64,000 bases of DNA from Georgenia ruanii (GTDB taxonomy: Bacteria > Actinomycetota > Actinomycetes > Actinomycetales > Actinomycetaceae). The notes beneath the pieces are model-generated. The model did not search any database, was not told the origin of the DNA, and saw nothing but the letters and a program-made list of their open reading frames with translations. The translations under genes and the position numbers were made by a program. The first letter of the stretch is position 1. Every line of letters begins with the position of its first letter. This document shows positions 1 through 9,303 of this stretch, piece by piece. The stretch is from positions 186,001 to 250,000 of the forward strand of contig NZ_VUKE01000002.1 of assembly GCF_009193175.1 (NCBI RefSeq). The letters are read 5' to 3'.

Positions 1-1363
<1,363 letters not shown>

Positions 1364-1395
1364 CCGGAACGGGCGGCCGGCGCGGCCGGCCCAGC

Positions 1396-1438
1396 CACGT
1401 GGCGACGGCCCCGGAGACCCCGGGGCCGGCGCCACGTG
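1396..1438 (+). terminator. Hairpin terminator after aceB
   Basis: Two stacked perfect stems: CACGTGGCG (1396-1404) pairs with 1430-1438, and GGCCCCGG (1407-1414) pairs with 1420-1427. They are separated by a 2-nt internal mismatch and closed by a 5-nt loop. There is no T-run, as is usual in high-GC actinobacteria. Confidence 0.7.
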
Positions 1439-1541
1439 CGGAGGCCAAGCCATGCCCTCCCGCCCGGGCGACCGAGAGGGCACCCGTCGGCCCGGCCGCA
1501 AACTCGTCGACAGGCGAGCGGTGGTCTGCGACCGTCGTGGC

Positions 1542-2162
1542 ATGAGTGAGACCCACCCCCGCATCCGCCGGCGCATCGAGCTGGTCCACCTGGGCCTCGA
1601 GGCCCTCCGGGCGCTCGCGGCCGGCGACGTCGCCGCCGCCAGCGAGGCGAGCGGGCTGGCGGTGACGGCGTGGCTGGCAGGTCCCGAGTGCGTGGGCACG
1701 TGGCGCATCCGGGCCGCCCAGGTCGCCGCGCACCCGGTGGCCGTCGGCTGGGTCACCGCCGTCGTCCTCGACGCCGACCGGCGCGCGGTCGTCGGCAAGG
1801 CTGGTTACCACGGGCCGCCGGACGAGGCGGGCATGGTCGAGGTGGGCTACGCCGTCGACCCGGCGTTCCGCCGTCGGGGCTACGCCCGGGCGGCGCTCGA
1901 GCACCTACTGGCCCGGGCCGCCCGGGAGCCGGGGGTGCGAACGGTCCGCGCGTCGATCCGACCCGACAACATGCCCTCGCGGAACCTGGTGTTGGGCTAC
2001 GGCTTCGCCGAGGTGGGCCGCCAGTGGGACGAGGAGGACGGCTGGGAGACCGTGTACGAGGTCGCCGCGCACCGGTTCCTCGAGGTGGCCGCGCGCCCGC
2101 CGTCCGGTGAGGTCACGCCGTCCGAGGTCGCGATCCACCCTCCGAGCCAGCCGGGGCGATGA
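1542..2162 (+). CDS. GNAT family N-acetyltransferase
   Basis: A 206-residue probable acetyl-CoA-dependent N-acyltransferase of unknown substrate. The GNAT acetyl-CoA-binding motif is visible at about residues 101-122 (VDPAFRRRGYARAAL, with the R-R-x-G-x-A signature), followed by the PDNMPSRNLVLGYGF block at 141-155, typical of side-chain or small-molecule acetylating GNATs. The N-terminal 40 residues are a helical extension. The ATG at 1542 fits the domain. Its stop overlaps the next start (ATGA), so it is translationally coupled to the methyltransferase. The specific substrate cannot be read from sequence. Confidence 0.88.
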   Translation: MSETHPRIRRRIELVHLGLEALRALAAGDVAAASEASGLAVTAWLAGPECVGTWRIRAAQVAAHPVAVGWVTAVVLDADRRAVVGKAGYHGPPDEAGMVEVGYAVDPAFRRRGYARAALEHLLARAAREPGVRTVRASIRPDNMPSRNLVLGYGFAEVGRQWDEEDGWETVYEVAAHRFLEVAARPPSGEVTPSEVAIHPPSQPGR

Positions 2163-2680
2163 GCCGCCCGCGGGTACCCGAGCGGATCCTCCGGGCCGTC
2201 GAGGCGCTGGACCTGGCCGGCGACGAGCGGGTCCTCGAGCTGGCCTGCGGGCGCGGCGTGGCCGCCGAGCTCCTTCTCGCCCGCCACCCGCGGCTGACCT
2301 ACCTTGCCGTCGACCGCTCCGCCGCCGCCGTGGCCGCGGCCGCCGCCCGCAACGCGGCCGCGATCGCGCAGGGGCGCCTGCGCACGCTGTGCTGCCCGCT
2401 GGAGGAGCTCGGGCCGGACATCGCCCCGGAAGGCCCCTTCGACGTCGTCTTCGCCATCAACGTCAACCTCTTCTGGACCACGACCACGACAGCGGTGGCC
2501 CAGTCCCTCGCCGACCTCATGTCCCCGGGCGCGCGGGTGTGGCTCTTCGTCGAGGCCCCGGGCGGTGTCGGCCGCGCCGTCGGCCCCGCGCTGCGCTCCC
2601 TCGACATCCCGGCCCTGACGGCCGACGCCAGCGAGGCCGGCGGCCTCACCGTCGTCCGGGCGACCAAGCGCCCGGGCTGA
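2159..2680 (+). CDS. Class I SAM-dependent methyltransferase
   Basis: A small (173 residues) Rossmann-fold methyltransferase. Motif I is VLELACGRG at residues 25-33, an acidic residue follows at the end of strand 2 (LAVDRS, D52), and motif IV is the hydrophobic FDVVFAINVNLFW at 94-106. The shortness suggests a minimal catalytic core with no substrate domain. It shares an ATGA overlap with the upstream GNAT, so the two probably modify the same or related substrates. The substrate is unknown. Confidence 0.85.
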   Translation: MSRPRVPERILRAVEALDLAGDERVLELACGRGVAAELLLARHPRLTYLAVDRSAAAVAAAAARNAAAIAQGRLRTLCCPLEELGPDIAPEGPFDVVFAINVNLFWTTTTTAVAQSLADLMSPGARVWLFVEAPGGVGRAVGPALRSLDIPALTADASEAGGLTVVRATKRPG

Positions 2681-2827
2681 GGTGCCCGGCGGCCGTCGAC
2701 GCCGCGGCGCGGGTGGGGAGGGGTGCGGTCCCTCCCTCCGTCCGGCGGGGGAGTTGGCCAACGTGCCGCGGCGTGAGCCCTGCCCCACCTCCGCCGGACG
2801 GCGGATCTCGGGACGGCGGAGCGCCGA

Positions 2828-2833
2828 TACTGT
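2828..2833 (+). promoter_or_regulatory. -10 hexamer for a leaderless sensor kinase transcript
   Basis: TACTGT ends 7 nt before the ATG at 2841. That spacing places the transcription start on or next to the A of the ATG. No convincing -35 box was found. Confidence 0.45.
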
Positions 2834-2840
2834 TGCCGGC

Positions 2841-4286
2841 ATGGCCCCTCCCGTCCCCGCGCCCACCGGGCTGCCGGACCGGCTGAACGCCTGGCTCAAC
2901 GACCCCGAGGACCCCCTGTGGGAGCGGCCCGGCCCCACCGCCCGCCAGCGGCGGTACGACGTCGTGGGCGCCCTGGCCTTCGTCGCCGCGGCCCTCGTCA
3001 TGACGGTGCTCGCGAAGAGCATGGGCATCCGGCTCGACGGCGAGGCGGACTGGCGCGGCTATGTCGCCATCGCGCTGATGATCGTGCCGCTGGCGGCCCG
3101 TCGCCGGCTGCCGCTGACCGTGCTCGTCGTCTCCAGCGCCGCGTTCGTCGCGCTGTCCTACCTCAGCCCCGAGGTGTCGTCGCAGGTCGTCTTCCAGGTG
3201 GCCTACTTCGCGGCCCTGTACGCGGCAGTGGCGTGGGCGCCGGACCGGCGCCTGCTGTGGATCGCGATGGGCCTCGTGCTGCTGGCCATGGCCCTGTGGA
3301 TCGTCATCAACTTCACGGTCTCCGCCGGCTACGCGGAGATGTTCAAGAGCGACGACGGCCCGACCGGCCCGCTGCCGCAGACCCTGGCGGCGGTGCTCTA
3401 CACCGCCGGCATCAACCTGGTCTACTTCGGTGGCGCGATCGCCGTGGGCCGTTCGTCGTGGCGGGCGGCGCTGCAGCGCGAGCGCCTCGCCGCCCAGGCC
3501 GAGCACATCCGTCAGCAGGGCAGCGAGCTGGCCCGCCGGGCGGTGGTCGACGAGCGGCTCCGCATCGCCCGCGAGCTGCACGACGTCGTCGCCCATCACG
3601 TCTCGGTCATCGGGGTGCAGGCCGGCGCCGCCCGCAAGGTCCTCACCCGCTCGCCCGACGCCGCCGCCGAGGCCCTGCGCACCATCGAGGACGCCAGCCG
3701 CACCGCCGTGGGCGAGATGCGCTCGCTCCTCGGGGTGCTGCGCAGCGAGACCGACACCGTGCGCGGCGGCGACGGCGGTCGCGCGCCCGAGCCGGGCCTG
3801 GCCGAGCTGCGCGAGCTGGTCGCCTCGCAGCGGCGCCCCGGGCTCGACGTCGAGCTGGCCCTGGTCGAGCAGCGGCCCGGCGACCTCGAGGCGGTGGCGG
3901 GGCCGGTCGGGCTCTCGCTGTACCGGACGGCGCAGGAGTCGCTCGCCAACGTCGTGCGGCACAGCACCGCCACCCGCGTGCAGGTGACCCTCCGCACGGG
4001 CGGGGCCGACGGCGCGCGGTGGGCCGAGGTGGAGGCGGTCGACAACGGCCAGGGCCGCCCCGGCAGCCACGGCTCGGGCTACGGCCTGCGCGGCATCCGC
4101 GAGCGGGTGCACCTCCACGGCGGGGAGGCCGAGATCGGCCCGCGCGCGCAGACGGCCGGGTGGCGGGTGCGGGTGCGCCTGCCGCTCGGTCGCGCGACCG
4201 GCGGTCCGATCGCGCCCGCACCAGCCGGCCGCCCATCCCTCCAGCCCGCCGGTGAGCTCCCGCACGCGGCGCAGCGCCGCTCGTAG
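2841..4286 (+). CDS. NarL-type sensor histidine kinase (HisKA_3)
   Basis: A 481-residue membrane sensor kinase. Residues about 41-205 hold four to six hydrophobic segments. The dimerisation/phosphoacceptor helix reads LRIARELHDVVAHH, with H247 as the predicted phosphorylated histidine. The HATPase_c domain shows the N-box at about 364-374 (AQESLANVVRH) and a G-box at 411-423 (GSGYGLRGIRERV). The ATG at 2841 is preferred because a -10 hexamer lies 7 nt upstream. The cognate response regulator follows after 12 nt and an ABC exporter after that, the usual arrangement for a kinase sensing cell-envelope or drug stress. The stimulus is unknown. Confidence 0.93.
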   Translation: MAPPVPAPTGLPDRLNAWLNDPEDPLWERPGPTARQRRYDVVGALAFVAAALVMTVLAKSMGIRLDGEADWRGYVAIALMIVPLAARRRLPLTVLVVSSAAFVALSYLSPEVSSQVVFQVAYFAALYAAVAWAPDRRLLWIAMGLVLLAMALWIVINFTVSAGYAEMFKSDDGPTGPLPQTLAAVLYTAGINLVYFGGAIAVGRSSWRAALQRERLAAQAEHIRQQGSELARRAVVDERLRIARELHDVVAHHVSVIGVQAGAARKVLTRSPDAAAEALRTIEDASRTAVGEMRSLLGVLRSETDTVRGGDGGRAPEPGLAELRELVASQRRPGLDVELALVEQRPGDLEAVAGPVGLSLYRTAQESLANVVRHSTATRVQVTLRTGGADGARWAEVEAVDNGQGRPGSHGSGYGLRGIRERVHLHGGEAEIGPRAQTAGWRVRVRLPLGRATGGPIAPAPAGRPSLQPAGELPHAAQRRS

Positions 4287-4298
4287 AAAGAAGAACCC

Positions 4299-5069
4299 GT
4301 GCCTGACCCCATCCGCGTCCTGCTCGTCGACGACCACGCCCTCGTCCGCTCGGGCTTCGCCATGGTCCTGTCGGTGGAGGACGACGTCGAGGTCGTGGGC
4401 CAGGCGGCGAACGGGCGCGAGGCGCTGGCCGTGCTCGCCGAGCGGCCCGCGGACGTCGTGCTGATGGACGTGCAGATGCCCGGCATGGACGGCATCGAAG
4501 CCACCCGCGAGGTGGTGGCCGCGGGGCTGGCGAAGGTCATCATCCTCACCACCTTCGACCGCGAGGACTACCTCTTCGACGCCCTCGCCGCCGGCGCGAG
4601 CGGCTTCCTCCTCAAGAACGCCGACCCAGACGACCTCGTCGAGGCCATCCGCGCCGTGGCCGGCGGGCACGCCCTGCTCGCGCCGGAGGTGACCCTCAAG
4701 GTCATCTCGCGGCTGGTGGGCCACGAGACACCCGGCGGGACGGCGCCGGCCGGGTCCGCCGACGCGTTCGGCGACCACGCGAGGGCCGACGGCGCCGCCG
4801 CAGTTGGCACGGCGCCCGGGGCGCCGGGGACCGCCGTCGTCCAGGACCCGCGGGTGCGCCGCGCGGTCGAGTCGCTCACCCCGCGCGAGCACGAGGTGCT
4901 CGCGCTGCTCGCCGAGGGCCTGTCCAACGCCGAGATCGCCGCCCAGCTGTTCCTGGGGGAGTCCACGGTGAAGACCTACGTGTCGAACATCCTCGCCAAG
5001 ACCGACTCGCGCGACCGGGTGCAGGCGGTCGTCTTCGCCTACCGCGCCGGGCTCGCGGGCGGCGTCTGA
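4299..5069 (+). CDS. NarL/LuxR-family response regulator
   Basis: 256 residues. The receiver domain carries D11/D12, phosphoacceptor D57 (VVLMD), T84/T85 and K106. The LuxR HTH begins at LTPREHEVLALL (193-204) and contains the STVKTYVSNIL recognition region. GTG start, downstream of a purine-rich stretch. Oddly, the segment between the domains (about 141-187) is far longer than usual and is made of Gly, Ala, Pro, Thr and Asp. It pairs with the adjacent kinase and probably activates the NatAB-like exporter 190 bp downstream. Confidence 0.94.
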   Translation: MPDPIRVLLVDDHALVRSGFAMVLSVEDDVEVVGQAANGREALAVLAERPADVVLMDVQMPGMDGIEATREVVAAGLAKVIILTTFDREDYLFDALAAGASGFLLKNADPDDLVEAIRAVAGGHALLAPEVTLKVISRLVGHETPGGTAPAGSADAFGDHARADGAAAVGTAPGAPGTAVVQDPRVRRAVESLTPREHEVLALLAEGLSNAEIAAQLFLGESTVKTYVSNILAKTDSRDRVQAVVFAYRAGLAGGV

Positions 5070-5230
5070 GCGCGCCCGCTCCGCCGCTCCGCTCCGCACC
5101 ACCCGCCCGCCCGGCGCATCCGCGATCGCCGCCGCTCCGCCGCGCGGGGGAGGCCCGGCGGACGGTCACCGACCCGCCCCGCGGCGAAATATCCGCCCCC
5201 CGGCGGAAGCGCCCGACACCGGCCGATTCC

Positions 5231-5236
5231 TAGCCT
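5231..5236 (+). promoter_or_regulatory. Putative -10 box of the natAB-like operon
   Basis: TAGCCT lies 26 nt before the ABC ATPase start and leaves room for a short leader holding the AAAGGGG ribosome site. No clear -35 was seen. It could be the target of the adjacent response regulator. Confidence 0.35.
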
Positions 5237-5262
5237 GGTCCCGGACCAGAAAGGGGACCGGG

Positions 5263-6159
5263 ATGAGCCACCACACGCCGCCCGCGCTCGAGGTGCGGCA
5301 CCTCACCAGGATGTTCGGCGCGAAGACCGCCGTCGACGACGTCTCGTTCGTCGTCGAGCCCGGCCGGATGACCGGCTTCGTCGGCGCCAACGGCGCCGGC
5401 AAGACCACCACGATGCGCATGATCATGGGCGTCCTCGCCGTGCACGGCGGGGAGGTGCTGTGGGGCGGGCGCCCGATCACCGCCGCCGACCGCGCCCTCT
5501 TCGGCTACATGCCCGAGGAGCGTGGCCTGTACCCCAAGCAGACGGTCATCGACCAGCTCACCTACCTCGGCCAGCTGCGCGGCATGACCCGGCGCGACGC
5601 CACGGCCGAGGCCACCCGCATGCTCGACCGCTTCGGCCTGGGCGCCCGCCTGAAGGACAAGCTCGAGTCCCTCTCCCTCGGCAACCAGCAGCGCGTGCAG
5701 ATCGTCGCCTCCCTCCTGCACGGCCCGACGGCCCTCGTCCTGGACGAGCCGTTCTCCGGCCTGGACCCGGTCGCCGTGGACTCCATGGTCGACCTGCTGC
5801 GCGACCGGCTCCGCGAGGGCGTCCCGGTGCTGTTCTCCAGCCACCAGCTCGACCTGGTCGACCGGCTGTGCGAGTCCCTCGTGGTGCTCTCCGACGGCAA
5901 GATCATGGCCGCCGGCACCAGCGAGGAGCTGCGCGCCCGCGGGCCGCGCCGCTTCCGCATCGCCACCGAGCCCGACGCGGGCTGGCTGCGCGAGGAGCCC
6001 GGCGTCCAGGTCGTCGACGTCGAGGGCCCCCAGGCCGTCGTCGAGCTCGACGACGGCGCCCGCGACCGCGTCCTGAGCCGCGCCGTCGCCCTCGGCCTGC
6101 GGGAGTTCACCCCGCTGCGGCCCACCCTGTCCGAGATCTACCGGGAGGTCACCCGATGA
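5263..6159 (+). CDS. ABC transporter ATP-binding protein, NatA type
   Basis: A 298-residue ATPase of an ABC-2 exporter. Walker A is GANGAGKTT (41-49), the signature is the NatA-type SLSLGNQQR (136-144), Walker B is LVLDEP (158-163), and the switch histidine is H194 (SSHQLD). A C-terminal regulatory extension of about 80 residues follows. The AAAGGGG ribosome site sits about 8 nt before the ATG. The stop overlaps the permease start by ATGA. The context with a two-component system suggests inducible export, of sodium, a drug or a peptide; the substrate is not determinable. Confidence 0.95.
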   Translation: MSHHTPPALEVRHLTRMFGAKTAVDDVSFVVEPGRMTGFVGANGAGKTTTMRMIMGVLAVHGGEVLWGGRPITAADRALFGYMPEERGLYPKQTVIDQLTYLGQLRGMTRRDATAEATRMLDRFGLGARLKDKLESLSLGNQQRVQIVASLLHGPTALVLDEPFSGLDPVAVDSMVDLLRDRLREGVPVLFSSHQLDLVDRLCESLVVLSDGKIMAAGTSEELRARGPRRFRIATEPDAGWLREEPGVQVVDVEGPQAVVELDDGARDRVLSRAVALGLREFTPLRPTLSEIYREVTR

Positions 6160-7355
6160 GCACCACGACGCAGGGCCCCGCGGCGACGACGGTGAAGAAC
6201 CCCTGGCTGGTCGTCACGGTCCGGGAGATGATGGTCAAGCTCACCGACCGCAGCTTCCTGCTCTCCACCGGCCTCACGCTGGTGATGATCCTGGCCGGCG
6301 TCGGCATCTCCGCCTTCGTGAGCTCGCGCAGCACGGACTTCACCGTCGCCGTCGCCTCCGACGCCGCGCGCGACGTCGTCGTCCGGGCGGAGCCGGCCAT
6401 CACGGCCGACGACTCCGGCGACACCCTCGAAGCCGTTGAGCTCCCGGACGCCGACGCCGCCCGCGCCGCGGTGCGGGCGGAGGAGGCCGACGCCGCCCTG
6501 CTGCAAGCCGAGGACGGCTGGACCCTGGTAGGGCTGGATGGTGTGAGCGCGACGCTGAGCCGCGCGCTGGGCGACGCCGTCGAGGCCACGGCCCTCGAGG
6601 CGAACGCCCGGGCGGCCGGCACCACCGTGGCCGCGCTCACCGCCGGGTCGACCCTGGAGACCGAGCTGCTCGACGGTGGCGAGCGCAGCGCCATGGCCAA
6701 CGGCGTGGGCTTCGTCTTCGCCTTCCTCTTCTACGTGGCCGCGATCGTCTTCGGCATGGCGATCGCGAACTCGGTGCTCGAGGAGAAGCAGAACCGGGTA
6801 GTCGAGATCCTCGCCACGGCCATCCCCGTCCGCCAGCTCCTCTACGGCAAGGTGCTCGGCAACACGATCCTCGCCCTCGCCCAGGTGGCCCTGTACGCCG
6901 TGGTCGCACTCATCGCGGTGAACGTGGCCGGGCTGGCCGAGGACCTCGGCTGGCTGCTGAGCGCGTCGGGGTGGTTCATCGTCTTCTTCGTCGCGGGCTT
7001 CGTCGCGCTTGCGTCGATCTGGGCCGTGCTCGGCTCGCTGGCCAGCCGCAGCGAGGACCTGCAGTCCAACACCGGCCCGGTCATCGGGATCATCATGGTC
7101 GCGCTGTTCGCCGGCCTGTTCGCCGAGGGGGCGTGGCTCACCGGCGCGTCCTACGTGCCGATCGTGTCCTCCGTGGCGATGCCCATCCGCATGGTGAAGG
7201 ACGACGTCGCGCTGTGGGAGCCGGTCGCCTCCCTGCTCCTGACGGTCGCGGCCGCCTACCTGCTGCTGCGGCTGGGGGAGAAGATCTACCAGCGGGCCGT
7301 CATGCAGAGCGGCACGGCGCTGACCTGGCGCCAGGCCATGCGGCTCGAGGCCTGA
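6156..7355 (+). CDS. ABC-2 transporter permease, NatB type
   Basis: 399 residues. One hydrophobic segment lies at about 34-58 (SFLLSTGLTLVMILAGVGI), then a large extracytoplasmic domain to about residue 175, then a cluster of about five membrane segments including the ABC-2 motif VLEEKQNRVVEILATAIP. This layout is typical of NatB/YhfI-type permeases and pairs with the overlapping upstream ATPase. Translational coupling through the ATGA overlap supports a 1:1 complex in the membrane. Confidence 0.93.
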   Translation: MSTTTQGPAATTVKNPWLVVTVREMMVKLTDRSFLLSTGLTLVMILAGVGISAFVSSRSTDFTVAVASDAARDVVVRAEPAITADDSGDTLEAVELPDADAARAAVRAEEADAALLQAEDGWTLVGLDGVSATLSRALGDAVEATALEANARAAGTTVAALTAGSTLETELLDGGERSAMANGVGFVFAFLFYVAAIVFGMAIANSVLEEKQNRVVEILATAIPVRQLLYGKVLGNTILALAQVALYAVVALIAVNVAGLAEDLGWLLSASGWFIVFFVAGFVALASIWAVLGSLASRSEDLQSNTGPVIGIIMVALFAGLFAEGAWLTGASYVPIVSSVAMPIRMVKDDVALWEPVASLLLTVAAAYLLLRLGEKIYQRAVMQSGTALTWRQAMRLEA

Positions 7356-7382
7356 CCGCCCGCGCGCGGGCCGGCGGCCGAC

Positions 7383-7477
7383 GGAGAACGCGCCACGAAG
7401 TTCCCTCGAGCGCGCGGCACGTGCGCGACACGCCGTGCCGACACGCCGCGGCACCGGGACTTCGTGGCGCGTTCTCC
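7383..7477. repeat. Long inverted repeat with 50-nt loop
   Basis: The arms are 7383-7405 (GGAGAACGCGCCACGAAG plus 5 nt) and 7456-7477, its reverse complement with a single base missing (GGGAAC against GGGAC). The 50-nt loop is itself GC-rich. It lies 28 bp after the permease stop and 140 bp before the end of the convergent CGNR gene, so it may act as a terminator or be a dispersed palindromic element. Confidence 0.8.
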
Positions 7478-7480
7478 GGG

Positions 7481-7528
<48 letters not shown>

Positions 7529-7619
7529 CCCGGCGGGACCCCCGGCCCGGTGGCGGCGCTGCCCTTGGCGGCGCGGGCGATCATGTCGGCGGTGATCGGC
7601 GTGGCCTGCGGCACCTGGG

Positions 7620-8162
7620 TTACGACGCGGCCTTGCGCGCCCGGTAGGCGGCGACGTTGGCGCGGTTGCCGCACCCGCTGTCGCAGTAGCGCCGCGAGCG
7701 GTTCCGGGAGAGGTCCACGACCAGGTCCGCGCAGTCCTCCCCGGCGCACACGCGCAGCCGGTCCAGCTCGCCGCCGCGCACCACGTCGGCCAGCGCCATC
7801 GCCGCCTCCACCGCCATCCGGGTGGCCAGCGGGGCGTCGTGCGGGGTCGCGTGCCAATGCCAGTCCCACCCGTCGTGGCGGACGAGCTGGGGCAGCGCGC
7901 GGGCGTCGGTCAGCAGGGCGTTGACGCCAGCGGCCACGACGTCCGGGTCGCGGGCCGCCCACAGGCCCCGCAGCACCGGGCGCAGGGCGCGCACCCCCTG
8001 CAGCTCGGCGTCGTCGCGGCGAAGCGCGCCGGTGAACTCCCAGTGCGTGACGAAGGCGTCGAGATCGGCGAGGGTGCTCAGCCGATCCTCCTCGGCGCCG
8101 AGGGTGTTCACGAGCGCCGCAGCGGTGACGAGGCCGATCTCGGTGTCACGACTGAAGACCAC
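7620..8162 (-). CDS. CGNR zinc-finger protein, probable transcriptional regulator
   Basis: 180 residues. The C-terminal zinc finger is C139-x4-C144 and C160-x3-C164, with the name-giving CGNR at 164-167, preceded by the helical ABATE-type N-terminal domain. Family members are thought to be DNA-binding regulators. GTG start at 8162 with a good AAGGGG ribosome site. It is divergent from an EamA transporter across a 108-bp gap containing a perfect 11+11-bp palindrome, which makes the transporter and the gene itself the obvious candidate targets. Confidence 0.9.
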   Translation of the reverse strand: MVFSRDTEIGLVTAAALVNTLGAEEDRLSTLADLDAFVTHWEFTGALRRDDAELQGVRALRPVLRGLWAARDPDVVAAGVNALLTDARALPQLVRHDGWDWHWHATPHDAPLATRMAVEAAMALADVVRGGELDRLRVCAGEDCADLVVDLSRNRSRRYCDSGCGNRANVAAYRARKAAS

Positions 8163-8187
8163 GTTGACCCCTTAAACCGGGCAGGAC

Positions 8188-8222
8188 TAGTGTCATGAGT
8201 CTCACGCATTTGACTCATGACA
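8188..8222 (+). promoter_or_regulatory. -10 box plus palindromic operator before the EamA gene
   Basis: TAGTGT (8188-8193) is a plausible -10 box. From 8191 to 8222 lies a perfect inverted repeat: TGTCATGAGTC, a 10-nt spacer, then GACTCATGACA. It would cover the transcription start. A dimeric regulator binding here would block transcription to the right. The CGNR protein encoded alongside is the simplest candidate (inference). Confidence 0.6.
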
Positions 8223-8270
8223 TCAACCCCGCCGGCCTGCCGCACAGGTGCGGCGAGCGAGGGGGGAGCC

Positions 8271-9236
8271 GTGGCGGCCGACGACCGGAGCCTGCGTCCA
8301 GGGCTGGCGTTCGCCCTGACGTCCGCGGCCGCGTTCGGCACCTCCGGCGCGGTCGCGAAGTCGCTGCTCGAGGCCGGCTGGTCGCCCGGGGCAGCGGTGA
8401 CGGCGCGGGTCGCCGGCGGCGCCCTCATCCTGCTCGTGCCCGCGCTGGTCGCGCTGCGCGGGCGGTGGCGATTGCTGTGGCGCAACCTCCCGCTGATCGC
8501 CGTGTACGGGCTGCTCGCGATGGCCGCGTGCCAGCTGTTCTACTTCAACGCCGTGACCACCCTGTCGGTGGGCGTGGCGCTGCTGCTGGAGTACCTCGGC
8601 TTCCTGCTCGTGGTGGGCTGGCTGTGGGTGCGCCACGGCCAGCGCCCGCGGCGGTTCACCGTGCTGGGCATCGTCGCGGCCCTGGCCGGCCTGGTCCTCG
8701 TGCTCGACGTCACCGGCGGGGTGCGCGTCGACCTCGGCGGGGTGCTGTGGGGGCTGGGGGCCGCCGTCGGCCTGGCCGTCTACTTCGTCCTGTCCGCGCA
8801 CCAGCGCACCGGGCTCCCGCCGCTGGTCATGGCCGCCGGCGCGATGGTGGTCGCCGCGCTCGCCCTGGGCGGGGCCGGGGCCGCCGGGCTGATGCCGATG
8901 CGCGCCGCCGCCGGAACCGTGGTGCTTGCCGGGCTCGAGGTGCACTGGCTGGTGCCGCTGGCCGCCCTGTCGCTGGTGGCGACGGCGACGGCGTACGCCA
9001 CCGGCATCGCCGGCACGCGGCGGCTGGGCTCGAAGGTCGCCTCGTTCGTCGGACTGACCGAGGTGATGTTCGCGGTGCTGTTCGCCTGGCTGCTCGTCGG
9101 CGAGCTGCCGCTGCCGGTCCAGCTGCTCGGTGGGGTGCTCATCGTGGCCGGGCTGGTGGCGGTGCGCTACGACGAGCTGCGGGCACCGGCGCCCGCGGTG
9201 GTGGCGGCGCCGGCCGCGCCGGCGCAGGAGCGCTGA
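8271..9236 (+). CDS. EamA-family (DMT) transporter
   Basis: 321 residues with ten predicted membrane segments arranged as two EamA repeats, each starting with the typical small-residue helix (AFGTSGAVAKSLL near the N-terminus). Drug/metabolite transporters of this type export amino acids, metabolites or drugs. The GTG at 8271 follows the purine-rich GAGGGGGGAG. An upstream in-frame ATG at 8217 would add 18 non-conserved residues and lies inside the palindromic operator, so it is less likely. Probably controlled by the divergent CGNR protein. Substrate unknown. Confidence 0.9.
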   Translation: MAADDRSLRPGLAFALTSAAAFGTSGAVAKSLLEAGWSPGAAVTARVAGGALILLVPALVALRGRWRLLWRNLPLIAVYGLLAMAACQLFYFNAVTTLSVGVALLLEYLGFLLVVGWLWVRHGQRPRRFTVLGIVAALAGLVLVLDVTGGVRVDLGGVLWGLGAAVGLAVYFVLSAHQRTGLPPLVMAAGAMVVAALALGGAGAAGLMPMRAAAGTVVLAGLEVHWLVPLAALSLVATATAYATGIAGTRRLGSKVASFVGLTEVMFAVLFAWLLVGELPLPVQLLGGVLIVAGLVAVRYDELRAPAPAVVAAPAAPAQER

Positions 9237-9239
9237 GCA

Positions 9240-9285
9240 GCGACCAACCTGCCAGCCGGGCTGCGACCAACCTGCCGGTTCGGCT
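9240..9285. repeat. 23-bp tandem duplication after the EamA gene
   Basis: Two direct copies (9240-9262 and 9263-9285) beginning GCGACCAACCTGCC and differing in three or four bases near their ends. They lie in the short gap between convergent genes. Confidence 0.85.
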
Positions 9286-9303
9286 GCGGGAGCGGCGGGG
9301 CGC

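Noticed and set aside
2801-2833. ECF-type promoter before the sensor kinase (GGGAC-N17-GTT)
   Set aside because: Both the -35 core and the spacer deviate from the SigR consensus, and a TANNNT box fits better.
2646-5102. 818-codon reverse-strand ORF opposite the kinase/regulator genes
   Set aside because: Long antisense frames are common at this GC content. The forward frames carry clear histidine-kinase and NarL motifs and the reverse frame has none.
8195-8220. Translation start at ATG 8195 for the EamA region
   Set aside because: That frame is not the transporter frame and encodes a Gly/Arg/Ala-rich shadow product; the ATG is part of the palindromic operator.
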